From NCBI GenBank assembly GCA_037176705.1, contig CM073887.1:30755501-30819500 (forward strand): a stretch of DNA of 64,000 nt. The letters are read 5' to 3'. The notes under the pieces were generated by a model that was not told the origin of the DNA, searched no databases, and saw nothing but the letters and a program-made list of their open reading frames with translations. Both the position numbers and the translations under genes were made by a program. Every line of letters starts with the position of its first letter. Within the stretch, counting starts at the first letter, position 1. The DNA comes from Molossus alvarezi (taxonomy: Eukaryota; Chordata; Mammalia; Chiroptera; Molossidae). Positions 35,172-46,614 of the stretch are shown here, one piece after another.

Positions 35172-38100
35172 GAGAGAGGTTGGAATAAGGAACTAGGTGG
35201 ATGAGAACCTTTTAGGCTTTACTGAAAGGGCCAGTGTAAATAAGTACCTTGAAAAGCTTCTCCAATACAAACATGATGTTTCAGACATGACTGTCCAATC
35301 TATTGTGTATGCATTGGTAAGACTACCCTTCTGGACTCCACTCATACTAGATACAGAGGGAAAAAAATCTATGAATCGTAAAGAGAAATTAGGCAGAGTG
35401 TCCTTCAATAAAAGTAATAGAAGAAGGCTTTGGAAATGTATTCAAAGTCAGGGGTGACTTTTCTATATATGAAGAACTAAGCTATACTAGCCTGAATGAC
35501 AGGATCCTTGTAGCAAGCACGCATCACAGCTTTAGATCAATATTTAACCCTCATGTGAAGAATTATATTATTTTTTACAAATACTTCTGTGACCATAAGG
35601 AAATGAAAGTATTAACCTGAAAACCCCACAACTGAGAATCATTCCAAAGTCTCTCATTCTTCCTTCAGTTTCAGAGCCTCAAAGATTTTTCTCCTTTGTA
35701 TCTAAAAACAGATATTGGGAGCAGGGGAGCTCTAACTGACAACACTGTGAAGGAGTTCCATGACTCAAGAGAAGATAAGGAATTGGCTGATTTGGGGATG
35801 CAGAAATAATGAGTCAAGGAAAATAGGACAGAGAGAACTGACTTTAAAGAATTGAAGTTAATGGAGGAAAAAAATAACAACATAAAACATGACATGACAT
35901 GTCACACATGTTTCACATGAAAAAGAGTGAACATACAATACACTCATGATCTGAATTTGTGATAAACCTGTCTTTTTATCTGGTCATTAAGATATTTTAC
36001 ATCATTTCCTGACTCTATGTGGCTTAGATTTAACATCTAAAATATTTTTTTAAAGAGTATACTTAAATGTTAAATTTCCCACATGGTATGTTTGTGTCTG
36101 GGATGGATATGAAAAACAATATTTCTCTCTTCTTCCCAGTAATCATAAACAATAGAGATAATTTCTTTTGGGGATAATATGTTATCACAGGTCCACTAAG
36201 ATATGGCTGGAGAAAAGAAAAAGGATGATAGTGTGGCTTCACCTTTACCATAACTGATGAGGCAATAGAAAGGCTGTTTACAGGTTATATGTGTACGAAC
36301 AGGTGTCAATAAAGTCAGGATTACTACTTTAAAACATGTTCATTTGTAGAAACTATGGTCATTCAAGTTTTACTTATAAAAGATAAAAACCCTTCTATAT
36401 TATCCATGTTTTCATTAACTATACCATGATTTGTAAACCTTCTTATTTTAGATACCCTGATACATCTAACTACACACTCAAAAAAATCCCCCTTTTGGAG
36501 ATAATGAAATCTTCTATTGTTTCACTACTAAAGCTTAGAATCCAGTCAATGGCTGAAGTGACTGAAAACATGTAACAACTGCAGATTTACATTCCATGCA
36601 TATTTCTTCTCTTTTTTGGTCTTTAGTTATAGTCCTAAAACAAATATTTAGCTCGTTAAAGGCTTAAATATTAGCAAGCTTTGTTTATTGAGTTATGACT
36701 TTTAAAGCCAATACCAGCATCTTATTATGAATAGAAAACTATGTTTCCAAGTGAGACCACAGCAAATAAACTCTATGACCATCTAACCCTGGAAAGCATG
36801 TAAGGTAATATGTCATTAATATGCAACAGATCCTCAAAAAATGTTCTTTCATTCAACATCATTTTATTATACATTGATGAGATAAAATGGAAACTTAACT
36901 CCTGTTTATATCAATTATCCTATTAGTAAAATTGTTTCATTATATGTTGTTGTTTTTTTAAGTCATAGAATCTATTGATGGAATTGAGTACTTACTGTAC
37001 TCCCTTAGCATGTATACTAGTCTGAGATGAGCAAAAAAAGATTATCTTTAAGCATAATGAAACATATATGGATAATGAATACACATGAAAAAGAGTTTCA
37101 AAATATAAAATAAAATTTTTATATTGAGACATAAAGGGAAATTGTACCATTATTTTGTTGTGGGGATTAAAATATATTATATATATAAAGTACATAGAAG
37201 ATCTGTCTCTTTTACATGCTTTATATATTTACCCTAATACTTTGATCTTCTAAAATGCTAAAATTTAATTTAAAAAACAAGAGAACATTAATGAGCAGCT
37301 TGTGAACAATATTATTGGTAACACAATCTAAAAGCTTAAGTATGAATCCGTGTTGTTTTTCTGTCCCAGAATCTTAGGATTTGGTGAATTACAAGAGCTA
37401 ACATAGTGATCACAGACTCTAAAATCAGAGCCAAAGAAAAATGTGAGCTCTAAAATCTGGCTTGGTTTTAAGCTGAGGCGCCATTCCTCCATAATGGACC
37501 ATTTGCTCTATGAGAAGGAATAGCAGGAAAAATATATATATCTTTTAGGCCATAAATGCTAGGCATAATAGTTAAAACATTTCACAGTTTTTCCATACTT
37601 AACAATGTTTATTACTACCAAAGCAGCCACTAAACTATATATAAAATAAGAATGTACTTCTCTATTACAGCAGTTAGTTTTGACGACTGCTTCCGAGCAT
37701 ACTTTATACTTAGTTTTCTTCCCCTCCAATAACATTTCTTTGGTGTTAGTATAGAGACTGAGTATGTATAGAGAGTTAAGTCTCATTCTTTTGAACTACC
37801 TAATCCTTGTAGGTAAAAATATTGACTTAAAGAGAAAAGTGTCAATTAAATATATATTCCACTATGATGAAGCAGAGCTATAAACCTTCTTTATTTAAAA
37901 AAAAAAAAAAGTAAGTATTTGATGGAGCAGATTATTAGTATAGTCCTTTTATTTAGTGAGATATTTGAAAATAAAATATTTACTTTGTGGAACTATATAG
38001 AGTAACCATGTTAAATATGAAACATGCAACCTATTTAAGACATTGACTTTCCACATAAAACACAAAAACAATAATAAAAGAACTCTCCAAGGCAATGGCA

Positions 38101-39499
38101 ATATCACACATCAAATTCCTTGGTGTGTGAGGAAAAGAGAGTAGTAAACACAGATGGGCAACAACTGTATCTACACATATAAATGAAGCAAAAATTTGTG
38201 CCATTTAGACTACTGAAAAAATACTTCTATTTTTCTAAGACTCTCAGGTAAAGGGTAGCAGGAAAATTTCACTTGAATTTTAATTATATATGTTTCACAT
38301 TTCACCAGTACACTTAGCATCAATCATCCCTATATAATATAGCCAGGTTTTCAAAAACTGCTTTAAAAATAATAATCTATATTTAAAAGACTTTATTTCC
38401 AACTCTGTTTTGTACATTTCTCAGGAATCATGACAATGTATTACATTAAATAGAGGGCAAATGGTTGTGAATCTGTAAGATATTTAAGGCCACTTGGCTG
38501 CTTTTAAGAAGTATATCTTTGAGATAGAAAAATGTTTGTAAAGCTTTGAAATTTCTACTGTTTGGATGGAAACCATAACCTGATCATTGAATTCCTCTTG
38601 TGTATCCAACATATTGCTTATACATTGTCATGGTGAAATTCTATCCAACAAGAAGAGCTTAAGTAGGGAATCACCTCTACTAACACAGTTGACCTGGCAA
38701 GTATGTGCCCTGCATAAAAAGCAAAACTTAAAAAATGATAAATCTTCAAATAAAAATGCTAAATCTTTATTTCCAACCTCTAGAGTAAAATATTTCTAGA
38801 ATGTTATGTCAGAGGAAAGAGAAAATAAGTATGTCAGTCATGTATTTATGAATGAAATATTTACATTTCCCAGAAACATATGACATCAAAATTAAACATT
38901 TTGTCTGATAGAGAGGAAATAGAAATCTTGGCATCTATGAATGTCTACTCCTTGCAACACCCAAATTATCCAACTTAAAGTTATCCCCCCACCCCCAAAC
39001 CAACAATAAATTTATGAAAATCAGAGGGAAATAAGTTCTGGCATCTTTTATTCAAGTGCACATTTTCCCCCTACCACACCAATGGCTGGACTTCCATCAT
39101 TCAGTTATGGCTCTCTATTGTAAAATGGAAACGGAACTGCATTTTAAAATTAACAACTCTTCAATATAAAATTTTGCTTGATCCTTCATTCTACATTTCT
39201 TGGCAAAAAAAACAAAAACAAAACATGGAAAACAACATAACCTCAGACACATAATTTGTACCTACAGAATAATTTAGTTAGAGAATAATCTTGATATTGT
39301 TCAAATTAAGAGACCATCATTTGATAATGGACAATTAGCTTAATGGGGAAAAAAATAAGAGTTTAAAATTTGTTGTTTGTACTTATGTTACTTTGTGTTT
39401 TTTTCTGTTTTGTTTTGTTTTAGTTACCTAAAGCAATATTGTATGCAGTTTATTTTCCTATTTATAAAAAATAAATTAGAAAAAAAAGAAAAGAAAAAT
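35172..39499. other. No recognised gene or repeat (4.3 kb)
   Basis: This is one of the longest repeat-free stretches of the window by eye. The ORF 35197-35457 (86 codons) directly after the minisatellite has no recognisable motif. Others (35671-35895, 36063-36251, 36992-37195, 37559-37786, 38587-38799) are A+T-rich and unsupported. A 14-base A tract lies at 37898-37911. Confidence 0.45.
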
Positions 39500-40135
39500 A
39501 AATTAGTTCAATTCATTGTATTAGCAATTATTACCCTTATACCAAACCAGACAGAGACATCACACGAAAAGAAAACTATAGACCAATATCTGCTATGGAC
39601 ATATACAAAAAATAAAAATAAAAAAAGTCACAATAAAGTGTAAAACCAGCAACACATAACAATTATTTTACAACATGATCAAGCAGGAAACATCCCAGGA
39701 ATGCAAGGTTGGTAGAACATTCAAAAATCACTTAATTTAATACAATATAAAACCAAAAACAAATAATCACCTGATTATCCACAAAAACGGCATTTGACAA
39801 AACCTAACAAACATCCTTTAATGATTAAAAATAATCAACAAACTAGGACTAAACTCTACCAGATAAAAGACAGCTAAAAATTAAAGGTTCAGAATAGGCA
39901 AATATATAGAGAGAAAGCAAGTAGATTAGCAGTTCCTTGGCTTTGGGTGACTAGGGAGGAAGAGAGAGAAAATTAAAGTGTTTTCCTTTGAGGTGATTAA
40001 AATGTTCTAAAACTGATTGTTGTGATGGTTACAAAGACCTATAAATATAATAATAATGATAAACTTGAATTATATACTTTAAATTAATGAATTCTATATG
40101 TGAATTAAATATGGAACAATTATTTAAAATAAATT
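39500..40135 (+). repeat. Old L1 fragment: ORF2 reverse-transcriptase region joined to 3' end
   Basis: 39530-39870 carries decayed ORF2 phrases ('CTATAGACCAATATCTGCTA', 'CATGATCAAGCAGGAAACAT', 'CCCAGGAATGCAAGGTTGGT', 'GGCATTTGACAAAACC'). 39890-40135 carries an L1 3' end ('TGATTAAAATGTTCTAAAAC', 'TGTTGTGATGGTTACA', 'TAAATTAATGAATTCTATAT'). The ORF2 segment between them is deleted. Frames are closed. Confidence 0.75.
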
Positions 40136-40142
40136 TAAATTA

Positions 40143-40365
40143 AAAAATCTGATTGTGGCCCGGCCAGCGTGGCTCAGTGGTTGAGCATCGACCCATGCAC
40201 TAAGAGGTCGCTGGTTCAATTCCTGGTCAGGGCACATGTCCAGGTTGTGGGCCTGATCCCCAGTGAGGGGCATGCAGGAGGCAGCCAGTCGATGTTCTCT
40301 GTTATCAATGTTTCTATCTCTCTCTCCCTAATATCAGTAAAGAAAAAAAATTAAAAATTTGATTG
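40143..40365 (+). mobile_element. Ves SINE with target-site duplication
   Basis: The body 40156-40352 is flanked by AAAAATCTGATTG (40143-40155) and AAAAATTTGATTG (40353-40365), one mismatch in 13. The CT-rich region is short ('TCTCTCTCCCTAATATC'), so this copy has lost about 15 bp there. Confidence 0.93.
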
Positions 40366-41449
40366 CAAATTTGATAATATTAAGGAATTGCTGCTAAATT
40401 TAAAGTCTAGTGATATTGTTGCAATTATATTTTTAAACAATTGCTCCATTTTAAGATATATAACCACATATTTACAGAAAAAAATATTATAACCCTACTG
40501 AAGGTGGAGACACGTGGGAGGTATAAGGAAACAAGATTGACTATAAGTTGATACTTATAGAAATACTTGTAGAAAAATTACAAAAACCGCCTTGACCCTT
40601 ATCCTGAGTTGACTTGCTACTATGTATACAGTTTCCTGCATGTTTATAGCTTTGCAGTTTAAGTGTTAGCCTTCTTCTCATCCTGACACCTTCTCCCACA
40701 CAAGGATCTCTTTGGTCCTCCTATGAAAAACTCAGAATTGTGTGAAGTTAATAACTTCAAGAGCAACCCCCAACCAAACCAAGGAGCAATGGGAATAGCT
40801 GAATAAATTCCTTGGCCTCCCCAAACACATTTCTCAGAGAGTCCCAGTGAGGTAGCCAGTAACATAAAACAGCAACTCATTCTTTTGCACATCCTTTATT
40901 AGTGTTATCCGCCCCCCGCCCCCACACACATATTCTAGATCCCTCATTTGTGCTTCTAAGCACCATCTACCAAACAAACTACCTGTGCTTACGAACTACC
41001 TGGAGGGTCTGCTTTGGAGGGACCCAATTTACTATCGTTTAGAAGTAATCCTAGAAAGCAGACACTCCAGATGGGATTCTAGAATTAGATCAGTTAATAC
41101 TCAGATGACAACAAGAACCCCCTTGCTGATTAGAAGTGGTATGCTAGAGCCTATATCACAATATAGGATTAAAATTACTAAGATATTTCTCATTCTTAGT
41201 AAATGACATAAAATGCAGGTATTACAGGAAACACTGGCTTATGAAGGATCACTAGCACTTGAAAGATACAAGGGCAAAAAGTAATTATAAATATTGTGGA
41301 GGTGTCTTAGCAATTTTGAAAGAAAATGAAAGGCTCAGATCAGATAATTATCAACTTAGGGAATGTTATAAAAGTGAGGTGTTCTACACGGCAACATATA
41401 AAGACATCATTTGCTGTGAAGAATTCAGGCCCAGAATTTGATTTCAAAT
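40366..41449 (+). repeat. Possible LTR-retroelement remnant
   Basis: 'AACTACCTGGAGGGTCTGCT', 'TTGGAGGGACCCAATTTACT' and the GC-balanced block 40660-41200 look like a mammalian LTR, and 41250-41449 could be interior sequence of the same element. I cannot name the family. The front part 40366-40660 shows nothing identifiable. Confidence 0.3.
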
Positions 41450-41717
41450 ATAACAAAGTTATGCTCAGCCAGTATGGCTCAGCATACTGCTGCATACTTG
41501 GTCCATCGACTCAAGTGGTCAATGGTTCAATTCCCAGTCAGGGCACAAGGCCAGGTGGTGGGTCCAATTCCCAGTGGGGGGCATGCAGGAGGTGGCTAAT
41601 TGATGTTCTCTCTCATCGATCTTTCTATCTCTCTCTCTCTCTCTCTCTCTCTCCCTCTCCCTTTCTCTCTCTCTCTAAAATCAATAAAGAAAAAAATTCT
41701 TAAACATAACAAAGTTA
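41450..41717 (+). mobile_element. Ves SINE with altered head
   Basis: The body 41462-41705 is flanked by the exact duplication ATAACAAAGTTA (41450-41461, 41706-41717). The region between box A and box B is disturbed ('CAGCATACTGCTGCATACTT' for the usual 'CAGTGGTTGAGCATCGACCC'). A (TC)n stretch of about 34 bases occupies 41622-41655. Confidence 0.93.
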
Positions 41718-43100
41718 CATGTGAAAATGGATGCAAAGACTGGCCAATCTTTCATGCTAATGTTAGGCCCCAGAGAGGGAAGAAATAGAAAACTGAACCT
41801 TAAAAGAGGTACCCTTAAACCCTCTGGTCCAGAAGAGTTCCAATCAGAGGAGAGAAAATTTTCATTAGTTTGAGAACATGCACAGTCTTCATCAGATTAA
41901 TGCCTCATGTGATGATGTTTAACATGCTCACATTCTGTCCTTGCCTATTTGATTTCCTCTAAACCAGTAACGAGGTCAAGAGTCATCATTGACCATACAG
42001 GGAAATATGGTCCTATTGCAGAGGATTTATATTATTTACCAAAATAACTGCAGGTCCTCAACAATACAGACCAGGAGAAGTTTTGAGAACATATTTGGAA
42101 GACAACCTTGAGGCTGTTGGACTTCAGTATTAGAACACAGAATAAAATTACCGGATTTGGGAGAGTTTATTGATACAGTCACATGCTTGTATGATTCAGA
42201 ATACAATGTTCTTAAAAAGACACCTGGGGTTGACCCTCACTTCTTTCTGCGTTGGCTCGTTGAAACTTGATAATGACAATAGTTTACAGTAAATGATGTA
42301 GAGATAACAAAATTGCCTTTATACAGTATTGAAGAGGAAATCAGTAGGCTCATAGATTTCAGCATGTTAGAAAAGATTTATTAGGGGTTGACCAAAGTCC
42401 ACCAGCTCACTATGTTCCCCAGGAGTGCTCAGAAAACAAACTCTGTGTTAAAGTAATAATAAAAACAGTAGTAAGAGAGCATTTAATGAGAAGTTCCTTG
42501 GTGGTCTTCCTGTGAAGTCCAGGATTAAAGATACGAGATGGTACCTTGAAACTAGGCTCCCTATTGTCAATGGGATGATGATAGAACTACAGAATATAAG
42601 AGGTCAAAAGGTCATATATAACCAACATTATAAATTTGTTCATAATTATCTAAACAGGCAGCCAGGTTGGAGGGAGAACAAAGGGTTATTATCCCAAAAG
42701 TAACTACGGAGATAGGAAATAGACAACAGTGTTCCTGAGGGTGCAACATAAGGACAGGCAACAAAAACATGGCTGATTTATACAGAGCTCAAGGACTGAA
42801 GGCTGATGTCAGTCACTACAATGGAAAACTTGTGATCCCTTCCCAAGTTCTAGGCCTGAGTCACTTCTCTGACAGAACTTATCAAGAGGAGTTAGAAAAC
42901 CATTCAGGGGGACCCAGCAATAACACAAGTATATCAGTTCACCTACTTCGTACCACAAAGGGTCCTTTGGCCATTTTCTCCAGATTGTGCCTTATATTTT
43001 CAGTCTTTTGGACTCATAGATGTAGAAGAAATACTATGGTATGTGCTTTAAAGGGAGAAAAAATATTTTTAATGTATAAAATCCAATTCTGTATCTTTTT
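41718..43100 (+). repeat. Possible interior of an old LTR retroelement
   Basis: Long GC-balanced, ORF-poor sequence with phrases such as 'GGAAATCAGTAGGCTCATAG', 'GATTTCAGCATGTTAGAAAA' and 'GGGGGACCCAGCAATAACAC' that suggest ERVL/MaLR interior. No diagnostic domain is visible, and the ORF 42769-43161 (130 codons) is unassigned. It could also be unique sequence. Confidence 0.3.
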
Positions 43101-44775
43101 AAAAACAAATATATGGAAGATCTATATGATTAACTGTTGGTTTTTGCTATCTTCTTTGTAAACTTAAAAAATTTTAATAACTGTTTTACAAACATTGTGC
43201 ATTACCTTTTTATATTGCATTGACAAGTGTTAAAATACAAATCTACCATGAGGAAAACAGTCTGACTTGTTTCCAGAAGTGCCTGTTACCAGGTTTGAAA
43301 GTAAATGCTCGAAGTTTAGCCAATGAAGAGAAATGATACTACAGAAAAGATAAAAGCAGAGTTCCTCTGGGTTCCTGTGGAAGCAACTATTCAACTTTCT
43401 GCTCTTGTCTTTGACATCAGAGCTGAAAACCTAAGAGGAAAAGTACAGTTCAACTGGCCAATTTAAGGTTTTGTAAAGATCTTTTATTACTCTTTGAAAA
43501 AATATATATGAACTGAAATACTGTCCTTGGGAATGGTAAACACTGCCATTCTTTGGGATAGTCCGAATCTCCTATATCTTTCTGCTCATTCCATTCCTTC
43601 CTTTGCTAGAACGTTGAACTGATTTTAATAGGAAGGACAGATGCTTGTACATTAACCATGCACCAGCCTATCTGAGACTGTTTACAGTGAACCTACAACT
43701 TATTTGTGTGATTTCATTCATTGTGTAGGGATTTTTCAGACCAAAATGTAGATTATCTACATTATCTTAACACTAGATTATCTCTGCCTGCCAACAGACC
43801 TGATCAACAAGATTTCTTATTCTTTTTCTTTAATTTTTCTCAAGTTTATTTTTTATGATCTTTACATTGAGCTTTCCATTTTATTTTTATTTTGTATTAC
43901 TTCTTATTCTTTCAGCCTACAAATAAGACTCTTTGAATATATGTAGATACTAAATTATGATGGGTTCTTTGTTCTATCACAATCAATGTAGTAACAGATG
44001 TTTACTCCACAATTATAGCCTTCTTTTCTCCGTAATAACCACCCACAAATCTCTAATTACTATCACATTATGTGTCAGTGAACTCTGATAGACATGACCT
44101 TTCTCAATCATCAGACTTTCAATTATGATCATTAGTTTATATTCCATTTTTAGAGGGGACTTCTTAAAGCACTCCATGTTTTTATCTATCTGATCATGGA
44201 TTATTACATTTTCTGTCATGCCTTATCTTACTTTCTGTCCACAGATAAAAAGAATATTTTAATCAAGATATAGAAATATTTCTTTAGCAACTACTCATAC
44301 TGAAATTATAGATTCTACTTTCTGTTTCCTTTCAGTAACTATCAACACTGTTGCTACTCCAGCAACCAGATAAAATTTAAGGATCATGGCTACCCAAGTG
44401 GTCTTCCAGAATATTCTGTGCATCAAAGTAGATTCCCATTGATTACAGGTCCACTTCAGCATCTTGTCTACTGGAAATGTCACAGAAGAGAAAAGCTATC
44501 ACAGTCAAGTATCCATTTATATCAGGGAAACCCCAAATTTTATTAAATTAGACAATTTTAAGAGGAGAAGAAGGGCATTATGGATATCAGTGGGACACCA
44601 AATGTGATCTTGATGTGTCTGTGTACATAATTATGTATCATCATTCCACAACACACACACACACACACACACACCCCTCAACAAAGTTATCTCACAAATT
44701 GGTAACTGGAGTTTATGTAAATTTCTGTGGCTAAGGACATCTCAAATGGCATCTACGTCTCTTCAGTAAGAGATA
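43101..44775. other. No recognised gene; one CA microsatellite
   Basis: (CA)n of about 12 units lies at 44650-44674. Otherwise nothing nameable; ORFs 44013-44219 and 44295-44483 are unassigned. Confidence 0.5.
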
Positions 44776-45010
44776 TTAGGAAAAATGAATATACACATGC
44801 AAAAGAATGAAACTGGACCTTTACCTTACTTACACTGTCAACAAATCCACTCAAAAGTGGGTCAAAGTTAAACATAATACCTGAAACTGTAAAACCCCTA
44901 GAAAAAAATATATAGAAAAAACTCCTTGACTTTAGCCTTGGCAATGATTTTTTGAATATGACATCAAAAGTATAAGTAACAAAAGCAAAATAGTGAGAGA
45001 TCACATCTGT
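44776..45010 (+). repeat. Old L1 ORF2 fragment
   Basis: 'CACATGCAAAAGAATGAAAC', 'CTGGACCTTTACCTTACTTA', 'CTGAAACTGTAAAACCCCTA' and 'CTCCTTGACTTTAGCCTTGG', then 'CAATGATTTTTTGAATATGA', follow L1 ORF2 just after the reverse-transcriptase domain. Diverged and closed in all plus frames. Confidence 0.85.
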
Positions 45011-45385
45011 TAACCTAAAATAAAAGGCCAAAGTGAGAGCTGACAAACATTTCAGATGCCCCCCAAAATAGCTATGTGGGAAACACTGATTCAGGCAGAA
45101 ACCCATAATGTTCTTATTAGGAGATGATGGCTAGAAGTATTCATGAGAAAGAGAAGGGAAACAACTATATATTTCTATAAGTGCTAATAAGCAAAAATTT
45201 ATCTTTTATTTACTTGCTGTGCAAAATTGAACTATTTTATCTGTCTGCACCTTCCTTTTCTAAAAAAAATAATTACAAAGCAAAAATAAAATATGTGGAG
45301 ACAACCTGATGGGAGGTGTCCTATAAACACAAAATGATACTAGCCATATCAAAGTACTATTACAACTCACCGATGCGACTTCAGC
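45011..45385. other. Spacer between L1 fragment and retrocopy
   Basis: Nothing identifiable. No counterpart of the retrocopy's 3' flank could be recognised here as a target-site duplication. Confidence 0.45.
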
Positions 45386-46395
45386 AGGTGTGTTTGCAGA
45401 TTGGGACCTGCAAGCTGGTTCCGACCTTAAGGCTCTGGGTGGGCTGGTGGAAAACGCAGCTCACCTTGGCTATTCGGTTGCTGCCATCAATCACGTTGTT
45501 GGATTTAAACAAAAAGAAACAGAAAATTGAAAAACCGGTAGCTGTTTCAGAACTCTTTACAACGTTGCCGGTCGTATAGGGGAACCCAAGACCCATGAAA
45601 ATTTCTACTAGACTGACAGTTACTATTTCTGATCCATCTCCCTGCAATGTTTGCAGAGCAACTTCTTTGAGGGTCCGGCTATATGACATTGTTGCAGTTT
45701 TTCCAAAAGCAGAAAGACGTTTTCATGTTACTTGTACACATTTAGATGTGAATTTAGTCTGCATAACTGTCACAGAGAAACTATCATTTTACTTCAAAAG
45801 ACCCCCTAACAATGTGGCAACTGACCGAGGCGTAGGCTTTGAACTTGTCTGCAGAGCTGCCCTCAAAGACTCCGCAACGAGGAGGTACAGTTTCCGATGC
45901 CCTCAATTTGATGCAGGTCTGCAAAGGAAAGAATGTAATTATACCTAGTGCGGCAGAAAGGCCTTTAGAAATAAGAGGTCCATATGATGTGGCTAACTTC
46001 GGGTTGCTGGTGGCGCTCTCTGAAACTGATGCCCGGCTGCAGTGTCCACCGCCTGCCAAGCAGCGCTTCTCCACGGAGAGACTAGGAAAACTGCTTTTGG
46101 AAATATTTCCATGGTGAAGAAACCTCGGCCAGCAGAAGGAAATGATGATTCTCTTCCAGCTTGCAAAAAAGGCAAGTGTGAGGTCTAAAAAGATCTCCTA
46201 GTCTCTGTCAACACCCTCTTCTTCCCTTTTAAATCCATCAGCCACAACAGAAATAAAACCTCTGTACGATTTGCTGTTTTCACATGAAGCTAGAAATTGG
46301 TAGTCTATGAAAACGATTTTATATTCAAAGCCTTTAAACTAACAAACGAAACCTGGTGAAGCATTTAAAAAAAAAACAAAAACAAAAAAAACTGA
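45386..46395 (+). pseudogene. RPP30: Processed pseudogene of RPP30 (RNase P/MRP subunit p30)
   Basis: RPP30 is a nuclear protein subunit of RNase P and RNase MRP that helps mature pre-tRNA and pre-rRNA. Here an intronless copy runs from 'VFADWDLQAGSDLKALGGL' (from 45390) through 'KIEKPVAVSELFTTLPVV', 'CTHLDVNLVCITVTEKLSFY' and 'CKGKNVIIPSAAERPLEIRG' to the C-terminal region near 46180, then 3' UTR with an AATAAA at 46252-46257 and an A-rich tail at 46366-46391. Defects: no start codon at the expected place; frameshift near 45505; stop TAG at 45577-45579; frameshift near 45890; frameshift near 46030. Lack of introns plus the tail means L1-mediated retroposition. The parent gene is not in this window. 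Confidence 0.93.
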
Positions 46396-46399
46396 ACTT

Positions 46400-46614
46400 G
46401 CCCAGACAATGTAGCTCAGTGATTGAGCATGGACCCATGCACCAAGAGATCACTGGTTCAATTTCCCGTCAGGGCACATGCCCAGGTTGTGGGCCCAATC
46501 CCCAGTAGGGGGCATGCAGGAGGTGGCCAATAGATATTTCTTTCTCATATTAATGTTTCTAGCTTTCTCTCTCTCCCTTCCTCTCTCTCTCTAAAATCAA
46601 TAAAGAAAAAAAAA
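46400..46614 (+). mobile_element. Ves SINE next to the RPP30 tail
   Basis: Starts 'GCCCAGACAATGTAGCTCAG' and ends 'AAAATCAATAAAGAAAAAAA'. It landed in or just after the A-rich tail of the retrocopy; ACTGAAC before and ATTGAAC after may be remnants of its duplication. Confidence 0.9.

Noticed and set aside
42769..43161. 130-codon ORF
   Set aside because: Probably lies in old LTR-element interior; no conserved motif seen.
45839..46117. Functional short RPP30-derived protein
   Set aside because: The frame joins unrelated out-of-frame text to a fragment of RPP30 and ends at another frameshift.
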